A DNA stretch of 14,612 nt from an uncultured Elusimicrobiales bacterium (GTDB taxonomy: Bacteria > Elusimicrobiota > Elusimicrobia > Elusimicrobiales > Elusimicrobiaceae), in assembly GCA_944322775.1 (NCBI GenBank), contig CALUQA010000128.1, positions 1-14,612 of the forward strand, written 5' to 3'. Positions 6,824 to 13,314 of the stretch are shown here, one piece after another. The notes beneath the pieces are model-generated. The model was not told where the DNA came from, made no database searches, and saw nothing but the letters and a program-made list of their open reading frames with translations. The translations under genes and the position numbers were made by a program. Each line of letters opens with the position of its first letter. Within the stretch, counting starts at the first letter, position 1.

Positions 6824-6851
6824 TTGACTTTTGCGGCCACAAAGTTAGAAT
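6824..6851 (+). promoter_or_regulatory. Sigma70-type promoter of cdd (predicted leaderless start)
   Basis: TTGACT at 6824-6829, a 16 nt spacer and TAGAAT at 6846-6851. The -10 ends 6 nt before the cdd ATG at 6858, so the expected +1 is the A of the start codon. There is no Shine-Dalgarno between -10 and ATG. Confidence 0.68.
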
Positions 6852-6857
6852 AAAAGT

Positions 6858-7289
6858 ATGAAGAAAAAAATATCCGACAAAACATTACAGGCCCTGGCGC
6901 AAGCCGCCGTGGCCGTCAAAAAAAATTCTTATTCGCCTTATTCCCGCTTTAAAGTGGGCGCTGCCGTTTTGGCAGAAGACGGACAAATTTATGCCGGAAC
7001 CAATATTGAAAACGCTTCCTACGGCTTGACCGTCTGTGCCGAACGCAACGCCATATTTAAAGGGGTTTGCGACGGACAGCGCAAATTCATAGCCCTGGCC
7101 GTCTGCACCGACCCGGTGGAAGAAGAATTCGGCACCCCCTGCGGCGCCTGCCGCCAGGTGATGGTGGAATTTATGGATTTGGACGCCGTCCTTATGCTGG
7201 TGGCGGTGGATAAAAAGAGCAAAATCAAAACCTTAAAAAAGAAAGTAAAAGATTTTATGCCTTTCCCGTTTTTAAAACCGGGCGACTAA
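6858..7289 (+). CDS. cdd: Cytidine deaminase
   Basis: Deaminates cytidine and deoxycytidine to uridine and deoxyuridine in pyrimidine salvage. The 143-residue length fits the homotetrameric (Bacillus/human-type) class. Zinc and catalytic residues are visible: C60 and E62 in TVCAERNA, and C95 and C98 in PCGACRQ. The N-terminal YSPYSRFKVGAAVL block and the NIENASYGLTV substrate loop are conserved. The last 25 residues are Lys-rich. The start is the ATG directly downstream of a good promoter with no room for a Shine-Dalgarno. The gal genes follow after 49 nt without an obvious new promoter, so readthrough into galM is likely. Confidence 0.94.
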   Translation: MKKKISDKTLQALAQAAVAVKKNSYSPYSRFKVGAAVLAEDGQIYAGTNIENASYGLTVCAERNAIFKGVCDGQRKFIALAVCTDPVEEEFGTPCGACRQVMVEFMDLDAVLMLVAVDKKSKIKTLKKKVKDFMPFPFLKPGD

Positions 7290-7308
7290 AGAATAGAACA
7301 ACCAAAAA

Positions 7309-7328
7309 ACGCGCCCTCACAGGCGCGT
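7309..7328. other. Hairpin just upstream of the galM ribosome binding site
   Basis: A 7 bp perfect stem (7309-7315 with 7322-7328) and a 6 nt loop, preceded by a run of A and followed by GGGGGAG, the galM Shine-Dalgarno. As a terminator it would work only on the minus strand, where no gene needs one, so on the + strand it may be a partial terminator, an mRNA stability element or a control of galM translation. Confidence 0.4.
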
Positions 7329-7338
7329 GGGGGAGCGT

Positions 7339-8289
7339 ATGGAGATAAAACAGTATAAAGGGCTGGACGCCATTGTGCTGGAAAATGATTTATTGTGTGT
7401 TTCTTTCCTGCCCGGTTACGGCTGCAAAATGGCCAGCCTGATTAAAAAAGATACCGGGCGGGAATTTTTATTTCAAAGTGCGCTGGACCGTTTGACGCCG
7501 CCCCCGTACGGGGCGTCTTTCAGTGAATATGACTCCAGCGGGTTTGACGAGGTTTTCCCCTCCATTGACGCCTGCCCCTATCCCGACGGCGGCTACAAAG
7601 GCGTGCCCATTCCAGACCACGGCGAAGTGTGGGCTTTGCCCTGGCAGCATGTGGTCCACCCCAACGGCAACGGACTAACCGCGTGGGTAAAAAGCCCGCA
7701 CCTGCCTTATCAATTCTCGCGCGATTTAACGTTAAAAGGCAATGAAATTATTTTTCACTATATGGTGGAAAATTTGGCCGACGAACCCTTTGAGTTTATT
7801 TGGACGCCGCATTGTCTGCTTAACTGTTCCACCGACACCCAACTGCTGGTGCCCGAAAATCTGACGGAAATTATTACCGTGGAGCACGGCACCAAAACCT
7901 TGGGGCCTTGGGGCACGCGCCACCGCTACCCGCACACCATGTCGGTTGCCGGCAGACCGGTGGACTTGTCCAAAACAATGCCAGAGTCGGACAATTCCTG
8001 CGAAAAATTTTATTTCACGCAAAAAAACACCCGCGGCTGGTGCGCCATTAAACACAACGATAACGGCGACACGCTGACCTATCGCTACGACGCCGACAAA
8101 GTGCCCTATCTGGCCGTATGGAAAACCCAGGGCGGCTACCGCGGCGACTATAACTTGGCCATGGAGCCCTGCACCGGAGAATGGGACGATTTGTATGTGG
8201 CGCATAAAGTGCGCCGCACCGCCGTATGCGAAGCAAAAGAACGCTACGAGTGGATTTTTAAAATGATAGTCAATCAGGAGCCTGTATGA
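7339..8289 (+). CDS. galM: Aldose 1-epimerase (galactose mutarotase) family protein
   Basis: Interconverts alpha and beta anomers of galactose or glucose, supplying the alpha form to galactokinase. The 316-residue product has the galactose-mutarotase-like beta-sandwich pattern: LPGYGCKMASLI near the N-terminus, a central FIWTPHCLL with a His fitting the catalytic acid, and a C-terminal AMEPCTG with a Glu fitting the catalytic base. It is a divergent member of the family, but its place directly before galK and galT supports the role. I chose ATG 7339 rather than the in-frame GTG at 7327 because GGGGAG lies at 7330-7335, though its spacing of 3 nt is short. The stop overlaps the galK ATG (ATGA), indicating translational coupling. 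Confidence 0.82.
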   Translation: MEIKQYKGLDAIVLENDLLCVSFLPGYGCKMASLIKKDTGREFLFQSALDRLTPPPYGASFSEYDSSGFDEVFPSIDACPYPDGGYKGVPIPDHGEVWALPWQHVVHPNGNGLTAWVKSPHLPYQFSRDLTLKGNEIIFHYMVENLADEPFEFIWTPHCLLNCSTDTQLLVPENLTEIITVEHGTKTLGPWGTRHRYPHTMSVAGRPVDLSKTMPESDNSCEKFYFTQKNTRGWCAIKHNDNGDTLTYRYDADKVPYLAVWKTQGGYRGDYNLAMEPCTGEWDDLYVAHKVRRTAVCEAKERYEWIFKMIVNQEPV

Positions 8290-9458
8290 ACAAAGGGGAA
8301 CTAAAAGAACAATTTGGCAAAATTTTCGGGGCCGCCCACACGCCGCGGCTGTTTTGTGCGCCGGCACGGGTTAATTTAATCGGCGAGCATACCGATTATA
8401 ACGGCGGGCATGTGTTCCCGTGTGCGCTTTCGTTTAACACGTATGTGACCGCCGCCAAACGAAGCGACGGAAAATTGCGGCTTTATTCGCTTAACTTCCC
8501 GCAAATCGGCGTGGTGGAAGCGGACGTGAATACCTTGGCTTTTGATAAAAAACAGGACTGGGCCAACTATCCGCTGGGTGTTGTATGGGCCATGCGCCAG
8601 CGCGGGCTGGACGTAAAAGGCGGGGCCGATATGCTGTTTTGGGGCGATGTGCCGCTGGGGGCGGGGCTGTCTTCTTCTGCCTCTATTGAACTGGCCACCG
8701 CGGTGGCGCTAAACGCCTTGTTTGACCTGCACGTAGCCCAAACGGAACTGGCCAAAATCGGGCAAGAAGCGGAAAATAAATTTGTGGGCATGAACTGCGG
8801 CATTATGGACCAGTTCGCCTCCGCCATGGGCAAAAAAAACCACGCCATTTTGTTGGACTGCAATACCTTGAAATACGAATATGCCCCGCTGGACTTAAAA
8901 GGCGTTTCTATTTTAATTTGCAATACCAACAAGCCGCACAATTTAATTGAGTCCAAATACAACGAACGCCGCGCCCAAAGCGAACATGCGCTTAAACAGC
9001 TGCAGGCCAAACTGCCCATTAAAGCCCTGGGCGAACTGAGCGAAAAAGCCTTTGAAGAAAACAAAGAATTAATCACAGACCCGGTGGAACGCAAACGGGC
9101 CAAACACGCCGTGTATGAAAATCAACGTACGCTAAAAGCCGAACAAGCGCTGAAAGAAGGCCGGCTGGAAGAATTTGGCAAATTGATGAATGCCTCGCAC
9201 GTGTCTTTGCGCGACGATTATGAAGTGACAGGCAAAGAACTGGACGCCATGGCCGAAGCCGCCTGGAAACAGCCCGGCGTGCTGGGCGCGCGCATGACGG
9301 GCGGCGGGTTTGGCGGCTGTGTGGTGGCCCTGGTTAAAACGCAAGACGTGGACGCTTTCAAGCAAAACGTCGCCAAAGAATACCGGGCCAAAACCGGCTA
9401 CACGCCGGACTTTTACATCGCCGCCGCAGACGACGGCGCACGGGAACTGAAAGACTAA
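8286..9458 (+). CDS. galK: Galactokinase
   Basis: Phosphorylates alpha-D-galactose to galactose 1-phosphate with ATP, the first committed step of the Leloir pathway. The 390-residue GHMP kinase has the galactokinase signature ARVNLIGEHTDYN at 27-39, the phosphate-binding loop GDVPLGAGLSSSAS at 120-133, the catalytic Asp175 in GIMDQFASAMG and the C-terminal GGGFGGCVVAL motif. Length and motifs are typical and it looks fully functional. AGGAG at 8277-8281 lies inside the end of galM, and the ATG overlaps the galM stop by 4 nt. galT follows after 10 nt, so galM, galK and galT form one operon. Confidence 0.97.
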   Translation: MNKGELKEQFGKIFGAAHTPRLFCAPARVNLIGEHTDYNGGHVFPCALSFNTYVTAAKRSDGKLRLYSLNFPQIGVVEADVNTLAFDKKQDWANYPLGVVWAMRQRGLDVKGGADMLFWGDVPLGAGLSSSASIELATAVALNALFDLHVAQTELAKIGQEAENKFVGMNCGIMDQFASAMGKKNHAILLDCNTLKYEYAPLDLKGVSILICNTNKPHNLIESKYNERRAQSEHALKQLQAKLPIKALGELSEKAFEENKELITDPVERKRAKHAVYENQRTLKAEQALKEGRLEEFGKLMNASHVSLRDDYEVTGKELDAMAEAAWKQPGVLGARMTGGGFGGCVVALVKTQDVDAFKQNVAKEYRAKTGYTPDFYIAAADDGARELKD

Positions 9459-9468
9459 CGGAGCAGCT

Positions 9469-10977
9469 ATGGCAGATATTTACACGTTAATAGACCAATT
9501 GGTCAGTTATGCTTTATCCAATAATTTAATAGAAAAAGAAGACGGCATTTGGGCCCGCAACGAACTGTTGGCCGTGCTGGGCTTAAGCACGTATAAACCG
9601 GGCAAAAAAGCCAAAACGCCTAAATCAGCCGCCGACATTTTAAACCCTATTTGCGACTGGGCCGCCGCACAAGGCCTTATCTCGCCCGACACGGTAACGC
9701 AGCGCGACTTGTTTGATACACGCCTGATGAATGTGTTTGCCGCGCGCCCGTCCGAAGTCATCAGCGAGTTTGCCGTGCTGTACAAAACACAAGGCCCCAA
9801 AGCTGCCACGGACAAGTTTTATCACGACGCCCGCGCCCTGAACTATATCCGCACGGACCGCGTGGCCAAAAACAAAGTGTGGAAGGCAGACACCCCCTAC
9901 GGCAAGCTGGACATCACCATCAATATGTCCAAGCCGGAAAAAGACCCTAAAGACATAGCCGCGGCCTTGCAGGTGAAAGCTTCCGGCTATCCCGAATGTC
10001 TGCTCTGCAAAGAAAACGAAGGCTATGCCGGCCACGCCGCCCACCCGGCGCGGCAAAATTTGCGCCTGATTCCGCTGGATTTGCTGGGCGACGGAAAACC
10101 CTGGTTTTTGCAGTATTCTCCTTATGTATATTACAACGAGCACTGCATTTGCCTTTCGGGCAAACACGAACCCATGAAACTGACCAAAAACAGTTTTGCC
10201 CGTCTGCTGAACTTTGTGGATATACTGCCGCATTATTTTATCGGCTCCAATGCAGACTTGCCCATTGTGGGCGGCTCCATTTTAACGCATGACCATTTCC
10301 AGGGCGGGCATTACCGCTTTGCCATGGAGCAGGCCCCGGTGGAAAAACGCTTTAAACTTAAAAAGTTCCCCCGCGTAAAAGCCGGCATTGTCCGCTGGCC
10401 GATGAGCGTTATCCGCCTAAACGGCAGCAAAAAAGATTTGATAGACGCCGCCGACTATATCTTAAAAAAATGGCGCGCTTACAGCGACCCGCAGGCCGAC
10501 ATTTTGGCCTTTACGGGCAAAACCCCGCACAACACCGTCACGCCCATTGCCCGCCGCCGCGGCAACCTTTTTGAGCTGGACCTGGTGCTGCGCAACAACC
10601 GCACCACCAAAGAGTTTCCGCTGGGCATTTTTCACCCCCACCAGGAAGTGCACCATATCAAAAAGGAAAATATCGGCCTGATAGAAGTGATGGGCCTGGC
10701 CGTATTGCCCGCGCGTTTGGCCGGCGAACTGGACGCCTTGGAAAAGCTGCTTATCAAACGGGATTTAAAAGCCATACAAAAAGACCCCGCCTTAAACAAA
10801 CACGCCGCCTGGGCAGAGGAACTGCTTGGCAAATATAAGTTCACCGTCAAAAATGCAAAAACCATTTTGCAAAAAGAGGTGGGCGCCGTGTTTGCCAAGG
10901 TGCTGGAATATGCCGGTGTGTATAAGCGCACACCGCAAGGCCAGCAAGCTTTTGAAAGGTTCTTAAAAGCACTGTAA
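9469..10977 (+). CDS. galT: Galactose-1-phosphate uridylyltransferase, class II
   Basis: Exchanges UDP between UDP-glucose and galactose 1-phosphate to give UDP-galactose and glucose 1-phosphate. The 502-residue length and the motif HDHFQGGH (H274-D275-H276-F277-Q278-G279-G280-H281) mark the longer class II form common in Firmicutes, rather than the roughly 350-residue class I form with HPHPHGQ. The N-terminal region (IYTLIDQLVSYAL, then EDGIWARNELLAVLG) also fits this class. GGAG at 9460-9463 sets the start. UDP-galactose 4-epimerase (galE) is not in the window and must lie elsewhere if the pathway is complete. The last 29 codons, the stop and the terminator are duplicated exactly at 11693-11811. 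Confidence 0.96.
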   Translation: MADIYTLIDQLVSYALSNNLIEKEDGIWARNELLAVLGLSTYKPGKKAKTPKSAADILNPICDWAAAQGLISPDTVTQRDLFDTRLMNVFAARPSEVISEFAVLYKTQGPKAATDKFYHDARALNYIRTDRVAKNKVWKADTPYGKLDITINMSKPEKDPKDIAAALQVKASGYPECLLCKENEGYAGHAAHPARQNLRLIPLDLLGDGKPWFLQYSPYVYYNEHCICLSGKHEPMKLTKNSFARLLNFVDILPHYFIGSNADLPIVGGSILTHDHFQGGHYRFAMEQAPVEKRFKLKKFPRVKAGIVRWPMSVIRLNGSKKDLIDAADYILKKWRAYSDPQADILAFTGKTPHNTVTPIARRRGNLFELDLVLRNNRTTKEFPLGIFHPHQEVHHIKKENIGLIEVMGLAVLPARLAGELDALEKLLIKRDLKAIQKDPALNKHAAWAEELLGKYKFTVKNAKTILQKEVGAVFAKVLEYAGVYKRTPQGQQAFERFLKAL

Positions 10978-11006
10978 CAAAAACCCCGGGCAAAACCCGG
11001 GGTTTT
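10888..11006. repeat. Direct repeat 2, left copy (galT tail plus terminator)
   Basis: 119 bp identical to 11693-11811 (offset 805, no mismatch seen). It covers galT codon 474 to the stop plus nearly all of the terminator. The two copies enclose 686 bp containing a single pilin gene. Confidence 0.95.
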
Positions 11007-11007
11007 T
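10979..11007. terminator. Terminator after galT
   Basis: A 12 bp perfect stem (10979-10990 with 10996-11007), 5 nt loop and T-run on the + strand; the A-run on the left arm makes it symmetric and usable on either strand. Confidence 0.9.
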
Positions 11008-11069
11008 AAATCTGTTTATTTTTACAGTTATTTTAACGTATACTTTCTTATTAATTTAGCCATTGAAAC

Positions 11070-11100
11070 AAAAAAACACCCCGTTTCTAAACGGGGTGTT
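11070..11100 (-). terminator. Terminator of pilin 2
   Basis: A stem of up to 12 bp (11075-11086 with 11089-11100), in practice about 10 bp with a small loop, followed on the minus strand by a T-run (11076-11070). It lies 12 nt after the pilin stop codon (11115-11113). There is no T-run on the + side, so it is directional. Confidence 0.83.
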
Positions 11101-11112
11101 CAAACAATCAGA

Positions 11113-11646
11113 TTAGTTTACTACACAACCGTCTTCTGTAGAAGAAGCACACGAAACCATTTCAGAGCAATGTTTATTGTCATCAATACAATAAACTTTA
11201 GGTTCTGCATTGCTTCCGTTTACTTGCAACCAATAAGGGGAATCGTCGGCGCTGCCTCCTTGCAAGCGTATTGCATACAACATGCCTCTAGAAACGGCAT
11301 ACTCCCAGTCTTTGGTAGAGACACACACTCCGCTTACGCTGCAGTTATCCTCTTGCAAAGTTCCCGGCAAAGAAATACCGGAGGTCACAAAAATATTATT
11401 ATCCAGCGTATTGTCCCGACATTCGCTGGCATTTTTTCCATAAGTCAATTCGCAAAGCTGATAAGCTTTATGCATGCTGTTCAACATGATGCGCGCTTCC
11501 GCTATGCGGCTTCTTTCAACCGTTTTGGTGTATTTGGGCAAGGCAATGGCAGACAATATGCCAATTATCAGTACCACTACCAAAAGCTCAATGAGCGTAA
11601 AACCATCCGTTAAAACATTCTTTTTAAGAGGTATTATATTTTTCAT
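11113..11646 (-). CDS. Type IV pilin-like protein (pilin 2)
   Basis: A 177-residue prepilin with a 15-residue leader (MKNIIPLKKNVLTDG), cleavage at G15|F16, Glu20 at mature position 5 and the helix LVVVLIIGILSAIALPKYTK. The globular part carries about eight Cys, more than the other two pilins here, including a cluster in the last 30 residues that may form disulfides. I chose the ATG at 11646 over an in-frame upstream ATG at 11673 because a -10 box lies between them and ends 6 nt before 11646. The gene has its own promoter and terminator and no pilus assembly neighbours. The whole unit lies between exact copies of the galT tail, and its composition is AT-richer than galT. Confidence 0.88.
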   Translation of the reverse strand: MKNIIPLKKNVLTDGFTLIELLVVVLIIGILSAIALPKYTKTVERSRIAEARIMLNSMHKAYQLCELTYGKNASECRDNTLDNNIFVTSGISLPGTLQEDNCSVSGVCVSTKDWEYAVSRGMLYAIRLQGGSADDSPYWLQVNGSNAEPKVYCIDDNKHCSEMVSCASSTEDGCVVN

Positions 11647-11652
11647 AAAAAC

Positions 11653-11661
11653 ACTATAACA
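11653..11661 (-). promoter_or_regulatory. Extended -10 promoter of pilin 2 (predicted leaderless start)
   Basis: On the minus strand TG-T-TATAGT ends exactly 6 nt before ATG 11646, the same geometry as pilins 1 and 3 and cdd. The sequence between is GTTTTT, with no ribosome binding site. Confidence 0.63.
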
Positions 11662-11692
11662 AAAAGTTGCCAAACATACAAAAATTTAGGTT

Positions 11693-11782
11693 GTGTTTGC
11701 CAAGGTGCTGGAATATGCCGGTGTGTATAAGCGCACACCGCAAGGCCAGCAAGCTTTTGAAAGGTTCTTAAAAGCACTGTAA
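11693..11782 (+). pseudogene. Orphan duplicate of the last 29 codons of galT
   Basis: It encodes the galT C-terminus (from VFAKVLEYAGVY to ERFLKAL and TAA) with no upstream coding sequence. It is part of direct repeat 2 and is not expected to be expressed. Confidence 0.92.
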
Positions 11783-11783
11783 C

Positions 11784-11811
11784 AAAAACCCCGGGCAAAA
11801 CCCGGGGTTTT
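11784..11811. terminator. Duplicated galT terminator, now ending pilin 3
   Basis: Copy of the galT terminator stem-loop (arms 11784-11795 and 11801-11811). On the minus strand the A-run becomes a T-run, so it serves pilin 3, whose stop is at 11837-11835. Confidence 0.82.
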
Positions 11812-11834
11812 AGCAAAGGCATTGCGTATAGCTA

Positions 11835-12419
11835 TTATTTTGTCATCCACAAATAGCAACCGTAGTTGCTCTTTACGTTTTTATATCCTTTACTTTCCAA
11901 TACGCTGCGCCACGTTTTGGCGGCCGAATCGGTAACGCCGCTGCGGCAAGCGTTGGCCAGCCCACAAATTTGGGCATTTTCCGTGTTCCAATCGCATACG
12001 CCAAAACCCAAGTCTTTATACTTGCCAGAAGAAAACACCACTCTCGGACCATAACAAAAACTTACATAAAAATCATCGTTACCATCCCCGGTTTTAAAAT
12101 TATTGTATGCAGCGCAGCCAGAATCTGACGGAGTACGCTGCGGAAAAGTTTTTTCGGAATAAACGTCTAAGTCGTCAAAATATAAGGTATCCTTGCCGTT
12201 TGCCATACGGTAGCGGTCAATGGATTTTTGCACCTCTCCGGCCCACATCTCTAAAGGGGCAGCCCGTGAAGTTAAAACAGCCTTTTCATATTGCGGCAAA
12301 GCTATGGCCGCCAAAATGCCGCTTATCAGCACAACCACCAGCAATTCTACAAGGGTGAACCCACGTTTGCAAGATGTGTTCACACCAATTAAATTAAAAG
12401 TATTTTTATTTGTTTTCAT
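11835..12419 (-). CDS. Type IV pilin-like protein (pilin 3)
   Basis: A 194-residue prepilin with a 20-residue leader ending CKRG, cleavage at G20|F21, Glu25 at mature position 5 (FTLVELLVVV) and the helix LISGILAAIALPQYEKAV. The rest is a globular domain with several Cys (including CGLANAC and a Cys near the end) and many aromatic residues. Beyond the N-terminal helix it is clearly different from pilins 1 and 2, as expected for pilins whose exposed surface diversifies. It is a single gene with an extended -10 promoter and no Shine-Dalgarno, ending at the duplicated galT terminator. It is divergent from the lexA-like gene. Confidence 0.9.
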   Translation of the reverse strand: MKTNKNTFNLIGVNTSCKRGFTLVELLVVVLISGILAAIALPQYEKAVLTSRAAPLEMWAGEVQKSIDRYRMANGKDTLYFDDLDVYSEKTFPQRTPSDSGCAAYNNFKTGDGNDDFYVSFCYGPRVVFSSGKYKDLGFGVCDWNTENAQICGLANACRSGVTDSAAKTWRSVLESKGYKNVKSNYGCYLWMTK

Positions 12420-12425
12420 ATAGAA

Positions 12426-12434
12426 ATTTTATCA
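12426..12434 (-). promoter_or_regulatory. Extended -10 promoter of pilin 3 (predicted leaderless start)
   Basis: On the minus strand TG-A-TAAAAT ends exactly 6 nt before the pilin ATG at 12419. The T6-GATAAAATTTCT stretch is identical to the one before pilin 1. Confidence 0.65.
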
Positions 12435-12490
12435 AAAAACTACAAGCATAAGGGGCTCACAACTCCCTTTACAAACGGGTCCAAAAAATG

Positions 12491-12508
12491 TAGAACAAAG
12501 TATAGAAC
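12491..12508 (+). promoter_or_regulatory. Candidate operator/promoter region of the lexA-like gene
   Basis: Two TAGAAC hexamers (12491-12496 and 12503-12508) 12 bp apart lie just upstream of the gene, a plausible autoregulatory operator. TTTACA at 12468-12473 with 17 nt spacing to the first TAGAAC could be the promoter. It does not match the E. coli or Bacillus SOS boxes, so the assignment is tentative. Confidence 0.3.
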
Positions 12509-12529
12509 TTTTTTAAAAGGGCTAAAAAT

Positions 12530-13132
12530 ATGAAACAACTGCACCCCAAACAAATAGAACTGTTGGAAATTTTAAAAAATAATATCTCCGATCCGCTTAC
12601 ACTGGAAGAACTGGCCGCGCGGCTGGGGGTATCGGGCAAGAGTGTAGCGTTTCATCACGTAAAGCAACTGGAAAAGAAGGGCTACCTTAAACGCAACCCC
12701 GAAAATCCGCGCGATTATATCATCTTAAAAGACCCCGAAAGAAACGTGGTCTATCTGCCCATGTATGGCTGCGCCAAATGCGGGCCCGAAGGCACTATTT
12801 TAAGCGGCACCCCCACGCGCGTGGTGCCGGTGGACCCGAGCATGATTTATTTTCCCGCCTGCAAAGGCTTTATGGTGGAAGCTAAAGGCGACTCCATGGA
12901 AAACATCATCGCCCCGCGCGACTGGCTGATTGTGGAGCAAAACGCTTGCCCCAAAAACCGCGACATTGCGGTTTGCGTCAACCAGGGGGAGGTGATGGTT
13001 AAACGCTTCGGCGAAGGCGGAAAAAGTATTATTTTGGAGTCTCAAAATAAAAAATATTCCCCCATCGTGGCCGACAGGCACAGCTTCCATGTGGAAGGCA
13101 TTGTGCGAAGTATTATTAAAAGAAATTTCTAG
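12530..13132 (+). CDS. lexA: LexA-like S24-family repressor (self-cleaving)
   Basis: A 200-residue repressor, the same length class as E. coli LexA (202). Residues 1-67 form a winged helix-turn-helix (TLEELAARLGVSGKSVAFHH, then a QLEKKGYL wing helix) and 75-200 a LexA/UmuD-type S24 domain. The catalytic pair is S122 (KGDSMEN) and K158 (VMVKRF). The self-cleavage bond falls at C84-G85, the same position as A84-G85 of E. coli LexA, so Cys replaces Ala as in UmuD. C81 and C84 form a CxxC motif at that site. It is expected to repress DNA-damage genes until RecA-stimulated cleavage. Shine-Dalgarno AAGGG (12517-12521) lies 8 nt before ATG. The stop is TAG, followed by a terminator. A phage-type S24 repressor is the alternative, but no phage genes are near. 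Confidence 0.85.
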   Translation: MKQLHPKQIELLEILKNNISDPLTLEELAARLGVSGKSVAFHHVKQLEKKGYLKRNPENPRDYIILKDPERNVVYLPMYGCAKCGPEGTILSGTPTRVVPVDPSMIYFPACKGFMVEAKGDSMENIIAPRDWLIVEQNACPKNRDIAVCVNQGEVMVKRFGEGGKSIILESQNKKYSPIVADRHSFHVEGIVRSIIKRNF

Positions 13133-13171
13133 TTTTATCCCGCCCGTTGGGATAATTAGTTGTAACCTCCG

Positions 13172-13198
13172 GCGCGGCCGTTTGGCCGCGCTGTTTTT
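13172..13198 (+). terminator. Terminator after the lexA-like gene
   Basis: An 8 bp perfect GC stem (13172-13179 with 13184-13191), loop GTTT and five T at 13194-13198. A weaker 7 bp hairpin (13135-13141 with 13149-13155) sits directly after the stop codon. Confidence 0.87.
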
Positions 13199-13272
13199 AT
13201 GCCCGGGCACAATACTTCATAGCTCCTTCCGCCACGACCCAAAACATCAAAGGATAGCCGCCTAAAACAATA

Positions 13273-13300
13273 AAAAACGCGCCCCGAAGAGCGCGTTTTT
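13273..13300. terminator. Bidirectional terminator downstream of the DtxR/MntR-family gene
   Basis: A 10 bp stem (13273-13282 with 13291-13300), 8 nt loop, A-run on one arm and T-run on the other. It ends the minus-strand regulator gene (stop 13317-13315) and can back up the lexA terminator. Confidence 0.83.
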
Positions 13301-13314
13301 AGAACCACCTAAAT

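Larger units (their letters stand above)
11693..11811. repeat. Direct repeat 2, right copy (galT tail plus terminator)
   Basis: Exact second copy of 10888-11006. The match starts at a GTG (preceded by C in galT and T here) and ends within the T-run after the terminator stem. Confidence 0.95.

Noticed and set aside
7327..8289. GTG 7327 as the galM start
   Set aside because: It lies in the hairpin stem with no Shine-Dalgarno; ATG 7339 follows GGGGAG.
11170..11613. Plus-strand frame over pilin 2, and similar ones over pilins 1 and 3 and the esterase
   Set aside because: They overlap convincing pilin or esterase genes and have no recognisable motifs.
11113..11673. ATG 11673 as the start of pilin 2
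   Set aside because: The -10 box lies between 11673 and 11646, so transcripts would start after that ATG; the ATG at 11646 also gives a leader typical of prepilins.
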